The notes: generated by a model from the letters alone, not told the origin. A stretch of DNA of 36,549 nucleotides from Puniceicoccales bacterium (GCA_031282835.1 JAITCU010000033.1:1-36549), one strand, 5' to 3'. Counted from the first letter of the stretch, positions 8,800-18,103 are shown. Translations and numbers: made by a program.

Positions 8800-10410
8800 C
8801 TATCTCCCAGTCCCTTCGCCAGGCACGGCACTCGTACCGAGAAAAGTGGCGAATTCCGGCGACGGGTAAAGCGCATCGAGATGACGCAGGTTAGCGTCAC
8901 CCCTCCAGCGCAAGACGTCGAAAACGCAAACATAAATTAGCAGCAAAAAAAGCAGAAAAATACACAGACCCTGCGCAAAGTTTACCAGCCGCTTGGGAAG
9001 CGGCCGGTGAATGATTTTTTCCACAATTGCGAAAAATATGAGTCCACCGTCTAAGCCTGGAATAGGCAACAAATTCAAAAACGCGATTCCAATGTTGAGA
9101 CTCACGATAAATGCCAGGGCCAGGCGCAGGTCGCTTTGGACAAAGTGGTGCAACAGTCGTCCCATTCCGAAAAAGCCGATCAGATTCTTCGCGCCGACGT
9201 CCGAATGTCGGTTGGCCAGCGAACACAGCATGCGCCAGGCCGCACGTGCATCCGCGGAAAACAACCTAAAGGGGTTCGGATGCGTCAAAACTTGCGGATT
9301 GCTAAAAGTAATCCCCAAAACCCGATGGGTCACAGGGGGAATATGCTGGATTTGTGAGAAATTTGCCGCCAGTTCATCCGATGAAAATTGACAATTTCTT
9401 ATGCCTTTCGGGCCGTTGAGTGCCATCCAATTGGATGCATCACCTTCGATCAAAGTAATAGGATACTTTTTCCATATGCCGCGCATATGGGATTTTTGCA
9501 CGATCAATGGCTGTGGCTGGACGAAAATTTGCAAAGCCCTTCCCTCGCGGGATAGGGTCAAATTTACCTCATCCGAGGTTTTTTGGAGATATTCATCCAG
9601 CGCTATTGGCGAGAATAGCTTCCGCCCATCCACGGCCAAAATCTGATCGCCCGGACGTATGCCAACCCGCTGTGCCGGCGAATTTTCCAACACAGTTTCC
9701 ACGGATAGTTCACCTGCCGAAAAAATGGCAATGTGGCGCAGTCGGTTTTCCCCCTTCAGCGGCGGGGAAACCGGAATTTCCAGGTGAAAAACGTCATCTC
9801 CCCGGCGAATTTGTAAATCCGCGGACGGTTGGCCATCATCCATGTGCCGCGTTCCAAAGGCAATCAATTGGGGCAGTTGGGAAAACTTTTGCAGCGCAAC
9901 TCCGTCCACGGAAAGAATTTGATCGCCGACAGACAATTCACTAAACGCCAGCGGATTGCGCATACTGCCGGTCGCATGGGGAATGGCTCCAACGGTAACG
10001 GTGCGATCATTTTGGGGTGTCGGGATGCCAACCGCCCAGAGGATGCAGGCGATGCATAGGGCAAATAGCATGTTAAAAATCACACCAGCGGATAGAATCC
10101 CAATCCGCCGCCCAAAAGTCGGAATCTTTGCGGCGATGTCCTCTGATGGCGGATCCCACGCGCCTTCGCCCGTTTCCTGGTCTCCAAGTTGGGGCAGAGC
10201 AACGTAGCCTCCAAGGGGAATTAATGCGATTTGAAATCGCGTGTCCTTCGCCCTCCAAGAAAAAAGCTTCGGGCCGAATCCGATGGAAAAGCGGGGTACC
10301 CATAGCCCACAGCGCTTTGCCGCCCAATAATGACCGAATTCGTGGACAAAAATTGATCCTCCGAGCGCAAAAGTAATCCAAAAGGTTTCGTAGATATGGT
10401 GCCAATGCAT
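8800..10410 (-). CDS. rseP: Site-2 zinc metalloprotease RseP with PDZ domains
   Basis: N-terminal HEFGHYWAAKRCGL; SIGFGPKLFSW; PDZ segments (SPAQRVGIRPGDQILAVDGRKL); C-terminal NLLPIPGLDGG. Confidence 0.96.
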   Translation of the reverse strand: MHWHHIYETFWITFALGGSIFVHEFGHYWAAKRCGLWVPRFSIGFGPKLFSWRAKDTRFQIALIPLGGYVALPQLGDQETGEGAWDPPSEDIAAKIPTFGRRIGILSAGVIFNMLFALCIACILWAVGIPTPQNDRTVTVGAIPHATGSMRNPLAFSELSVGDQILSVDGVALQKFSQLPQLIAFGTRHMDDGQPSADLQIRRGDDVFHLEIPVSPPLKGENRLRHIAIFSAGELSVETVLENSPAQRVGIRPGDQILAVDGRKLFSPIALDEYLQKTSDEVNLTLSREGRALQIFVQPQPLIVQKSHMRGIWKKYPITLIEGDASNWMALNGPKGIRNCQFSSDELAANFSQIQHIPPVTHRVLGITFSNPQVLTHPNPFRLFSADARAAWRMLCSLANRHSDVGAKNLIGFFGMGRLLHHFVQSDLRLALAFIVSLNIGIAFLNLLPIPGLDGGLIFFAIVEKIIHRPLPKRLVNFAQGLCIFLLFLLLIYVCVFDVLRWRGDANLRHLDALYPSPEFATFLGTSAVPGEGTGR

Positions 10411-10450
10411 GGGTGTATACTCACTAATTTATCATTTGCGTCAACTAGGG

Positions 10451-10612
10451 TTAAGCTTGGCGAACATTGGTACGTTCGGACGAGTAATACCCAAAACGCT
10501 TCTGGGGAAACTTTTCGAATATAATTTCACAATTAAAAGGCTCAATATCGTTGTTGTCTGCGGTCCATTTCCCGCAGTGATAATCCGTCATTAGTTTTTT
10601 GTTAGTTTTCAT
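10451..10612 (-). CDS. Small peptide B1 (53 aa, MKTNKKLMTDYHCGKWTADNNDIEPFNCEIIFEKFPQKRFGYYSSERTNVRQA)
   Basis: Not in the supplied track (<60 aa). ATG at 10612, stop TAA at 10451-10453; N-terminus matches the ORF start at 33099 (MKTNKKLMADY...). Confidence 0.65.
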   Translation of the reverse strand: MKTNKKLMTDYHCGKWTADNNDIEPFNCEIIFEKFPQKRFGYYSSERTNVRQA

Positions 10613-10632
10613 GGGTTCTCCGATCGGATAAG

Positions 10633-10845
10633 CTAGCTTAGTTTTTTATTTGTTGGTGATATTCTTTGAATGGCTTTTGCGGCTGTCAGCGGGCTGGCCC
10701 GTTTTAAAAACGCGGGAAATTCCCATAAAAATGGGGACTCCAGTTTGAAGCCAGGCGTCAATCCTGGGATTGGGCACATTTGCAGTTCCCAATCGTCATC
10801 AAAAATATCTGCCGTGGTTGTGTCGATAATGGTGGTGTTTTTCAT
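10633..10845 (-). CDS. Small peptide A1 (70 aa), paralogue of 32875..33078
   Basis: MKNTTIIDTTTADIFDDDWELQMCPIPGLTPGFKLESPFLWEFPAFLKRASPLTAAKAIQRISPTNKKLS; shares GLTPGFxLExPFLWExxAFxxRASPLxAAKAI with the second locus. Confidence 0.8.
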   Translation of the reverse strand: MKNTTIIDTTTADIFDDDWELQMCPIPGLTPGFKLESPFLWEFPAFLKRASPLTAAKAIQRISPTNKKLS

Positions 10846-10881
10846 ATTCAGCCTCTCATATTAGAATTCGAACTCTGAGAC

Positions 10882-10910
10882 CATATTGCGCGTAAGTTTG
10901 CGAATGTCAA
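10882..10910 (-). promoter_or_regulatory. Sigma70-like promoter of A1/B1: TTGACA-N17-AATATGGTCT
   Basis: Revcomp TTGACA (10905-10910), 17-nt spacer, AATATG (10882-10887); same hexamers and spacer occur upstream of A2. Confidence 0.6.
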
Positions 10911-11068
10911 TGGTTTTGTGAAAAAAACAAGAATTTGGCAAAAATCCGGTAAATATTCGCAGGAAATTAAGTTGCCATGCTCCGGGGTGAGGGCTCCGCA
11001 GCTCGGAACGCGATTCGGAATTTAATCCTCCGGGTGCGAACATATTGGATTGCCCTGGTAGAAAAAGT

Positions 11069-11375
11069 CTAAAAACCCAGGTTTATGGCCGCCATAGCTA
11101 CCCCGATTACCGCTTTGGCAGCGGCCCAGGTGCGAAATCGGGAAAAATCTTCACCGACTAAACTTTTTAATTTCTGATTAAAATTTTCGATTCGAAACCG
11201 ACTTTTTAGCAGCTGTCTTTCTTTTTTTGTGTTCTGTCTTTTCATGTTTTTTTCGCGCTTTCGCAATGAATTTAAGGTGATGTTTTTTCATGCGCTCGGC
11301 TTGCTCGCGGGAAACATAGCCACTGTCTCCAATGGTGTGCCCGAAGCAGCCTTGGAATAGTTCTTCGAGATAGTT
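11069..11375 (-). pseudogene. Transposase C-terminal fragment (IS982/IS5-like)
   Basis: Frameshifted pieces TIGDSGYVSREQAERMKKHHLKF and LLKSRFRIENFNQKLKSLVGEDFSRFRTWAAAKAVIG; similar to the transposase at 7379-7801. Confidence 0.6.
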
Positions 11376-11381
11376 TACATC

Positions 11382-12050
11382 GTGCGCCGACCCTTTGGAA
11401 AAGCAAAAATTAACTACTTTTACCCCGATGTGAAAAGTCTCTCACGCAAGTATAAAGTTGGTAGGGTAATTTTTTGCTTTTGCCTTGCTTTAACGGCGAC
11501 TGCCACTGCAAAATTGTTAAAAACGAATAGAAATACAATAAATTCGTATTTTACCGAAATGAGAAAATTAATTGCCGCATATTGTTTGCGAAATGCAAAT
11601 TTTGACTCTGGCGAATTTGAGCTGGATGAAAGTTATTTTAGAGCACGACGCGTACGAGGCAAAAGAGGAAGAGGCGCCGCTGGAAAAACTCCAGTCTTTT
11701 GCGTTCTTAAAAGAGGTGAAAAAGTTTTCATTAAAATTGTCAGCAATTGTTCCAAAGAGCGGCTAATGCCAGTTCTTCCGGGAAAAATTCTCGCAGGATC
11801 AACAATTCATACCGATGGGGAGAAGCTTATGATTGGCTCATATTAAATGGCTATAATCACTACAGAGTTTTTCGCGGTAAAAATGAATTCGTTAGAGTGA
11901 AAAGCCATGTTAGTGGAATCGAAAATTTTTGGAGTTATGCCAAACGGAGGTTGGCGAAATTTAATGGCTGCACCGACGAAAACTTTTTGCTTTTATTTCG
12001 ATGATTTTATTCGCATGGTAGGCGCGATCTGCCAACATATATTTTGTGGC
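11382..12050 (+). pseudogene. IS1595 (ISXO2-like) family transposase, frameshifted
   Basis: KYKVGRVIFCFCLALTATATAKLLKTNRNTINSYFTEMRKLIAAYCL...GEFELDESYFRARRVRGKRGRGAAGKTPVFCVLKRGEKVF then frame change to YDWLILNGYNHYRVFRGKNEFVRVKSHVSGIENFWSYAKRRLAKFNG near 11830. Confidence 0.8.
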
Positions 12051-12189
12051 TATTCTGGACAACAAAGCGGGTGCTACGGTGCAATCGGCCTTCGTTCCTT
12101 TTGTGGGAACGATCCCAACTGGAACCCCATTTTTATCTATGCCGACATGCTATTTGGTAGTGAGCCTCATTTTATGTGGCTCATTACCT

Positions 12190-12595
12190 GATTGCCGCCG
12201 CGGGCACCCGTAGCATTGGGATGGACTTTGATGTATGCGGAATCGATCATAAATCACTCAGAATCAGCCTCTTCCGTGAATTCCAGATGAATTTTTTCCC
12301 AGACGCCCGCATCCCGCCATCGGCAAAAACGCCTGTGCGTGTTTTTCCAATCCCCATAGCAAGGTGGTAAATCCCGCCATGGTGCTCTAGTTCGGTGAAT
12401 CCACCGGACGGCATTAATGAATCGCCGATTATCTTTGGCTGGGCGGCCGCAAATCCCACGCCGCCCCGGAAGTAGCGGTTCTAATTCTTCCCAAGCCGCA
12501 TCTGAAATATCATGCCGATGTAAGCCTTTGTCTGCCATGCTCCACCGCTAACGTTGCAAAGGTTGGGGCGTCAAGGACTTATTTGACGACACCCT
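12190..12595 (-). mobile_element. IS5-family element fragment with truncated, stop-interrupted transposase
   Basis: MADKGLHRHDISDAAWEELEPLLPGRRGICGRPAKDNRRFINAVRWIHRTRAPWRDLPPCYGDWKNTHRRFCRWRDAGVWEKI...EADSE*FMIDSAYIKVHPNATGARGGNQ; terminal-repeat-like GAGGGTGTCGTCAAATAAGTCCTTGACG next to ctag at ~12595. Confidence 0.8.
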
Positions 12596-12667
12596 CTAGT
12601 CAAGAGCCAAAGTATATCCTTGCGAAAAAACATTGATTGCCCTGCGGCCACTCTTAAACTTTACCAC

Positions 12668-13267
12668 ATGCGCATTGGTCTGACGGGTGGGGTCTGTACG
12701 GGGAAAACGACGGCACTTAAGGTACTCAAGGAGCTTGGATTCGACACAATTGACTTGGATAGCTACATTCACGAGGCCCTCCAAGGTAATGACGATCTGA
12801 AAATAAGCGCCGCTGATCGGATTCAAAAAAAGTTTGCCGCAAACGCGGATGGAAGGCCGGATTTCGTGGACAAGGTGACGCGAATGATCTCTGCTGGCGG
12901 GGAGACCATGGGCGAATTAGAGAATCTAATACTCCCAGAGTTAGAATCTATTTGGTCGCGAGATTCGCGCGTCATAACTATCGTGGAAGTTCCCATGCTT
13001 TTCGAAGGAAATTTAGAACGACATTTTGATTTCGTCATATGTATTTATAGTAACTACGCCATGCAATTGGCCCGGGCGGCACTCCTGCGCAACTGGCCCA
13101 AGTCCCGTTTTGACGCATGTGTGAATTTGCAAATGCCGCTATCGGAAAAAATGGTATATTCGAATTACGTCATCGGGAATAACGGAACTCCGTTGCAATT
13201 TTATCGGCAAATTCGCCACTTCATTCAGAGCATAGACTTACTTGGACGCCTAAGGCGAACGCTATGA
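12668..13267 (+). CDS. coaE: Dephospho-CoA kinase
   Basis: MRIGLTGGVCTGKTTALKVLKELGFDTIDLDSYIHEAL P-loop; VEVPMLFEGNLERHFDFVICIYSN; start chosen at the conserved MRIGLTGG. Confidence 0.9.
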   Translation: MRIGLTGGVCTGKTTALKVLKELGFDTIDLDSYIHEALQGNDDLKISAADRIQKKFAANADGRPDFVDKVTRMISAGGETMGELENLILPELESIWSRDSRVITIVEVPMLFEGNLERHFDFVICIYSNYAMQLARAALLRNWPKSRFDACVNLQMPLSEKMVYSNYVIGNNGTPLQFYRQIRHFIQSIDLLGRLRRTL

Positions 13268-13383
13268 TTCGATGCTCATTTGTGATATTGTAAAATTGGG
13301 GCCCCAGGGTTATTAGAATTTTTGGGTGCGATTTTTTCGAGTCTGTCCCTTGACATTTTTTTCATCTCGCCAAGCGTGTCGAC

Positions 13384-13620
13384 ATGGCGGAGAAAGAGAG
13401 CCGGTGGCCGGAAAATGTTCCAGGGAAATTTTACGTGGATGAGCAGTGTATTGACTGCGGCCTATGCTACGGAAGTTGTCCTAGCTGCTTCAAACGCGAA
13501 GAAAACAATGGATATTCCTATGTTGCCAAACAACCCAGTGATGGTGAAGAGCGGGAACAATGCGAAGAAGTAGTAGAATCCTGCCCGGTAAACGCCGTTG
13601 GCGATGATGGTGATGCATGA
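13384..13620 (+). CDS. Small [4Fe-4S] ferredoxin
   Basis: 78 aa with CIDCGLCYGSCPSCF and CEEVVESCPVNAV. Confidence 0.88.
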   Translation: MAEKESRWPENVPGKFYVDEQCIDCGLCYGSCPSCFKREENNGYSYVAKQPSDGEEREQCEEVVESCPVNAVGDDGDA

Positions 13621-13644
13621 AAATTTGTTTCCGATGGGTTTCCC

Positions 13645-15819
13645 TCAAAACGGAAACCCAACGGAAAATCGAAATCGATGAACGGGGTCCTGCGGCCGGC
13701 GCTTGCAATTCCAGGCATAGGTAATACGCAAGGGCCCAATGAACGTTTGGTGGGCAATGCCAGGTCCGATGGAGGCCAAGAAGGCATTAAATGGGTAGTT
13801 ATGCATGTCCCTGCACATACCGATGACATCAAGGAAAACAAAGTAGGACAGCCGGTTGAACAGGTTCTGCTCCCATTCGAGGTTAACCAGGGTGTAGGAA
13901 GCGGCACCCAAGCTCTGGCCCGTCTCGTCGATAGGTGATGCTTGCCCTTCCTGAAAACCCCGCATGGAGTTAGGGCCTCCGTTGAGGAAGCGCTTGCTCA
14001 ATGGAATCCGATGGACTGGATTGCCGAACGAGTGAATGACGCCGTGGCGGATGGCAAGTCGGAGAAAGGAGATTTCGCCCATGCGATGATGCCGGGCCCA
14101 CTCGCATTCAAGCCGCTCATACTCCGAATTTCCTCCGAAAAAGGGTGCGGCGGCTTCCAATTCAATGGAATAGCGGTAGCCACGAGTGGGAACGAGGGGA
14201 TTGTCCAGCCCATTACGTTCGAATGCGAATAGAAAAGACCCCGCGCATCCTCGAGTCTTGCCGTATCCCGCACTCGATCCCGACGAAGAGGCCGCCATGC
14301 TTGACCAGCCATATTGCATAATTCCATGGCTATTTTCGAACAAACTTCGCTCTAGGCCAAAGGCCACGGATCGATCCTTTCGATTGAGCGTGTACCCATC
14401 CCTATGGGAATATTCCCCGCTAAAAAAGAGAGATGTTTGTGGATTCGGGGCCTCGGGGATTTCGTAGTCGTAAGAAAAGTTGGTCCGCTTGGCCGACCGG
14501 ATGGCTTGCAACCGGCCCGAATGTGCTCGGTGCCACAAATTTCGCTGCTCCCAGTCGATTCCAACGCGCAATAAATCATAATCCCCAGCGCCGATGCGGA
14601 AAAAAACCTCATTGTGCCCTTTTTGTTTCCCGATGAAATGGATATTTTGCACACCATTTACGTCCCGCGGGCCATATTTAATTTCAACGGAATTGAATAC
14701 GCCCAGCGACTGCAACCGGCTCCGTGAGGTAATTACGTCGTCCGGATTGAGAAAATCACCCGTTGTGACGGCAAGCCGGCGCCTGTAAAATGGGCGATCG
14801 AAATGGGCAACGGGCTCGAGAAAAATTTCTCCAACGATGCTTGGCATTCCCGGTTCTACCTTAACAACTAGGCGCATTTGTTGCTCTGTTTCCAACGTGG
14901 CCATGGATTGCAATTCGTAATCGAAACGGGCCTCGGCGTAGCCCGCCTCATAGAAAAGGTTTCGAAAAAATTGTACCTGCTCATCGATCCACTCCGCCGT
15001 AGCGAGTACGCCCGCGGGACATGTTGCCGTTTTTTCAACGGCATCAAGAAAGGCGTTCCTGCCTGCTGGTGTATTGTCGGGAATTTGCAATTCGACGGTG
15101 ATTTCACGGATAAGACAGGGGCGCCCCTGGTCCCAGTTCAGTTGTATGCCGTAGCGATTTCCAAGATGTTCCACATCCTGATCGAGAAACTCCGCGAAGC
15201 GATAGCCCTCGTCGTAAAGCCTCTGCCGAAGCTTGAGAATCCCCATTTGCACCCGTTGTGGCGTGTAAAAGCGCTCTTTCCGGAAGACATGAAGTCCCTT
15301 GTCTGTGTAAAATATCTGTCGTTGCTCCCGTAAGGGAATGGCATCAATTCCTTTGATGCGCAGCCATTGCAGGTAATTTTGCCGGCCGGGCATGACACAA
15401 ATGCGCACGATTACTGGCGAAAAATTATCGGGAATTTCCACATGGGAATTGGTATCGTAAGTCCGATGGAAGACATTTCGCTCCCGGTCCAGGAGCATCA
15501 TCCGCACGTACGATTTTGCAAAACCATCCCGCTCCAATTCGCGAAAAATCGTCCACAGTACATTCTCCAGGACTCCTGCGGAAATATCACCATCGCCCAA
15601 CAATTCGCGAATCGTGCGTTTCATATGGGCAACGCGGCCCGAGGAGAGCCCAGTGATCGCGAAATGGGAAAAATCCTCATGCCGCGGGACGTGCGGCGCG
15701 GCGCATAAAATGGGGCAGACAGCTTGGGCAAACAGCGCAATCGCGACGAAAACCCCAAACCGCTCCTTCATTTTCTCATATATATCCCATGCGCGTCTAC
15801 AAGTCAATTCATTATGCAA
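13645..15819 (-). CDS. Omp85-superfamily outer membrane assembly protein (BamA/TamA-like)
   Basis: N-terminal signal segment, POTRA-like region (FYEAGYAEARFDYEL; VKVEPGMPSIVGEIFLEPV; LGVFNSVEI), barrel with VPTRGYRYSIELE, RFLNGGPNSMRGFQ, C-terminal FRFSVGFPF. Confidence 0.88.
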   Translation of the reverse strand: MHNELTCRRAWDIYEKMKERFGVFVAIALFAQAVCPILCAAPHVPRHEDFSHFAITGLSSGRVAHMKRTIRELLGDGDISAGVLENVLWTIFRELERDGFAKSYVRMMLLDRERNVFHRTYDTNSHVEIPDNFSPVIVRICVMPGRQNYLQWLRIKGIDAIPLREQRQIFYTDKGLHVFRKERFYTPQRVQMGILKLRQRLYDEGYRFAEFLDQDVEHLGNRYGIQLNWDQGRPCLIREITVELQIPDNTPAGRNAFLDAVEKTATCPAGVLATAEWIDEQVQFFRNLFYEAGYAEARFDYELQSMATLETEQQMRLVVKVEPGMPSIVGEIFLEPVAHFDRPFYRRRLAVTTGDFLNPDDVITSRSRLQSLGVFNSVEIKYGPRDVNGVQNIHFIGKQKGHNEVFFRIGAGDYDLLRVGIDWEQRNLWHRAHSGRLQAIRSAKRTNFSYDYEIPEAPNPQTSLFFSGEYSHRDGYTLNRKDRSVAFGLERSLFENSHGIMQYGWSSMAASSSGSSAGYGKTRGCAGSFLFAFERNGLDNPLVPTRGYRYSIELEAAAPFFGGNSEYERLECEWARHHRMGEISFLRLAIRHGVIHSFGNPVHRIPLSKRFLNGGPNSMRGFQEGQASPIDETGQSLGAASYTLVNLEWEQNLFNRLSYFVFLDVIGMCRDMHNYPFNAFLASIGPGIAHQTFIGPLRITYAWNCKRRPQDPVHRFRFSVGFPF

Positions 15820-16029
15820 GTTGCAAAACTCAAACTCCTAGACTTAACATCAGCATGCCAGGCGCCTGAACCGTTTCGTACTTATGCGCGCACGGGCATG
15901 CGGCCTGCAACTCAGCCAGTTTAAGGCATTCCCCAACTTGACCCAAGCAGTGGCCTTTACCCTAGCTATTAACTAGCATTTCGCAAGAGAGAAAGGTCAA
16001 GAAACCTGAAATACAGCCGCCCGAGCAGG

Positions 16030-16308
16030 CATAAGGTTGGCAGGGTAATTTTTTGCTTTTGCCTTGATTTAACAGCATCCGACACTGCAAAATTGTTAAA
16101 AACGAACAGAAATACAATAAATTCGTATTTTGCCGAAATAAGAAAATTAATTGTCGCATATCGTTTGCGCAATGCAAATTTTGACTCTGGCGAATTTGAG
16201 CTAGATGAAAGTTGTTTTTGAGCATGACGCGTACGGGGCAAAAGAGGAAGAGGGGCCGCTGGAAAAACTCCAGTTTAAAAGAGGTGGAAAAGTTTTCGTT
16301 AAAAAATA
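16030..16308 (+). pseudogene. Second, more decayed IS1595-like transposase remnant
   Basis: Near-colinear nucleotide similarity to 11449-11745, e.g. GGGTAATTTTTTGCTTTTGCCTTG, AAATACAATAAATTCGTATTTT, GCAAATTTTGACTCTGGCGAATTTGAGCT. Confidence 0.85.
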
Positions 16309-16315
16309 GCCCTTG

Positions 16316-17773
16316 TTACTGCGGCTTGAGGGAGGGATAGAGGATGGTGTCGCGGATATTGGATGCGCCGGTGAGGAGGATAATTAGCCGATCGATACCA
16401 ATACCCATGCCACCAGCGGGGGGCATGCCATATTCCAGTGCCGTGAGAAAGTCATTGTCCAAAGATTGGATGTCCTCGCCGATCTGCGCTTCGAACATTT
16501 GCCGCTGGATGATTGGGTCGTTTTGTTCCGAATAGGCGGGGGCGATTTCCTGACCATTGATGCAAAGCTCAAACACATCCAACAGGCCCGGATCCCTTTG
16601 ATTAAGCTTCGCAAGGGGGCATAACTCTTTGGGCAGATGGGTCACGAAAGTGGGCTGGATGAGGTGGCATTCCACCATTTTTTCAAAGACGTCGTTGTCC
16701 ACCGCGAAATCCTCCAGCTCCGGGTTGACTTCAATGCCGAATTCCTGGCATTTCTCGAGCTTCTGCGTCTTGCTCAGGTCAAACCAATGGGGCTCTTTTG
16801 TGGCTTCGATGATGAGGTCTCGGTAAGTCGCCTCCCGCCAGGGGCCGCCCAGTTCCACCACTTCCCCGTTGGCTTGCGGAAAGGACGTGGTCCCTAGGAC
16901 TTCCGCGCACAAATATTGAACGAGGTCGTAGACGAGCACCATCATCCCCTGGTGGTCCGTGTAAGCTTGGTATAGCTCGAGCATGGTGAATTCCGGATTG
17001 TGCCGCCGGGAGAGTCCTTCGTTGCGGAAAACGCGTCCCATTTCAAAAACCCGATCGAATCCGCCCACCAGCATGCGTTTGAGGTATAGTTCCAGGGAAA
17101 TGCGCAGGAAGAAGTCGTGATCCAGGGCATTCATGTGCGTGATGAATGGCCGCGCCGCCGCCCCACCGGCGACGTTCTGCAGCATGGGCGTTTCCACTTC
17201 GACAAAATCCCGCCGCCAGAGGAATTCGCGGATGCCCCGCAAAATTTTACAGCGCAAAAATGCCCGCCGCCGGGACTGGGAATTGGTAATCAAATCCAAA
17301 TACCGCTGCCGGTAAATTTGCTCGCTGTTTGCAAGTCCGTGGAATTTTTCTGGAAGGGCGCGCAGGGACTTGGAAAGAATGGTTACCATCCGGGCGCGAA
17401 CGGTTGGCTCCCCCGTGCTCGTATGGAATGGCGCCCCCTGGATACCAACGATGTCGCCCACGTCGAAGGTTTTAAAGCGCTCGTAGGCCGCATCCCCCAA
17501 TTCATCTTTTTTCACATAGCACTGAATGGTTCCCGCGCGATCGAGCAGGACCAAAAACGCGGCCTTACCCATCAGACGAAAGGACAAAATGCGCCCGGCA
17601 ACGGAAACTTCTCCGGTGCATTCGGCGCCACCGTCCAAGAATTCGCGCACCTGCCCGCTTGTGTGTGTCTGCGCAAAATCCTGCCGATAGGGATCAATCC
17701 CCGCCGCCCTCAAATCTGCCAGCTTTTGCAACCTGACTTGAAAAATATCACTGGTGTTAAAATCGATGTCCAT
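16316..17773 (-). CDS. lysS: Lysyl-tRNA synthetase (class II)
   Basis: VAGGAAARPFITHMNALDHDFFLRISLELYLKRMLVGGFDRVFEMGRVFRNEGLSRRHNPEFTMLELYQAY; GMGIGIDRLIILLTGASNIRDTILYPSLKP. Confidence 0.98.
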   Translation of the reverse strand: MDIDFNTSDIFQVRLQKLADLRAAGIDPYRQDFAQTHTSGQVREFLDGGAECTGEVSVAGRILSFRLMGKAAFLVLLDRAGTIQCYVKKDELGDAAYERFKTFDVGDIVGIQGAPFHTSTGEPTVRARMVTILSKSLRALPEKFHGLANSEQIYRQRYLDLITNSQSRRRAFLRCKILRGIREFLWRRDFVEVETPMLQNVAGGAAARPFITHMNALDHDFFLRISLELYLKRMLVGGFDRVFEMGRVFRNEGLSRRHNPEFTMLELYQAYTDHQGMMVLVYDLVQYLCAEVLGTTSFPQANGEVVELGGPWREATYRDLIIEATKEPHWFDLSKTQKLEKCQEFGIEVNPELEDFAVDNDVFEKMVECHLIQPTFVTHLPKELCPLAKLNQRDPGLLDVFELCINGQEIAPAYSEQNDPIIQRQMFEAQIGEDIQSLDNDFLTALEYGMPPAGGMGIGIDRLIILLTGASNIRDTILYPSLKPQ

Positions 17774-17936
17774 TGGAGTATCCCACGCACGTAATCAGCT
17801 CCCTTGAAAGTGGACAGGTAGTATCCGGGAAAGATCTCCCGAAGGTATTGAAAAACAACCACGGCTTCAAAGCGCCACCAAAAATATCCAACGGGTAATT
17901 AGTGGTGGCGGCAAAGTTTTTCATGGTGAACTTCAT
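17757..17936 (-). CDS. Possible 59-aa leader ORF overlapping lysS start
   Basis: MKFTMKNFAATTNYPLDIFGGALKPWLFFNTFGRSFPDTTCPLSRELITCVGYSNGHRF; stop overlaps the lysS ATG out of frame; TTGACA about 50 nt upstream. Confidence 0.35.
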   Translation of the reverse strand: MKFTMKNFAATTNYPLDIFGGALKPWLFFNTFGRSFPDTTCPLSRELITCVGYSNGHRF

Positions 17937-18103
17937 AACCCAATTCCAATTTCGGGTATGATCATGCTGTAGGGAAAGCACTTGTCAACATTTTTATAAA
18001 AAAATCTTCACAAAATTTTTGAAACCGGCACCATTGCGCGCCCATGGCCCCCTGAGCGGCGGTAGCCACACCTCGCCGCGGTGGAACAATAAGCCGCAGC
18101 AAG

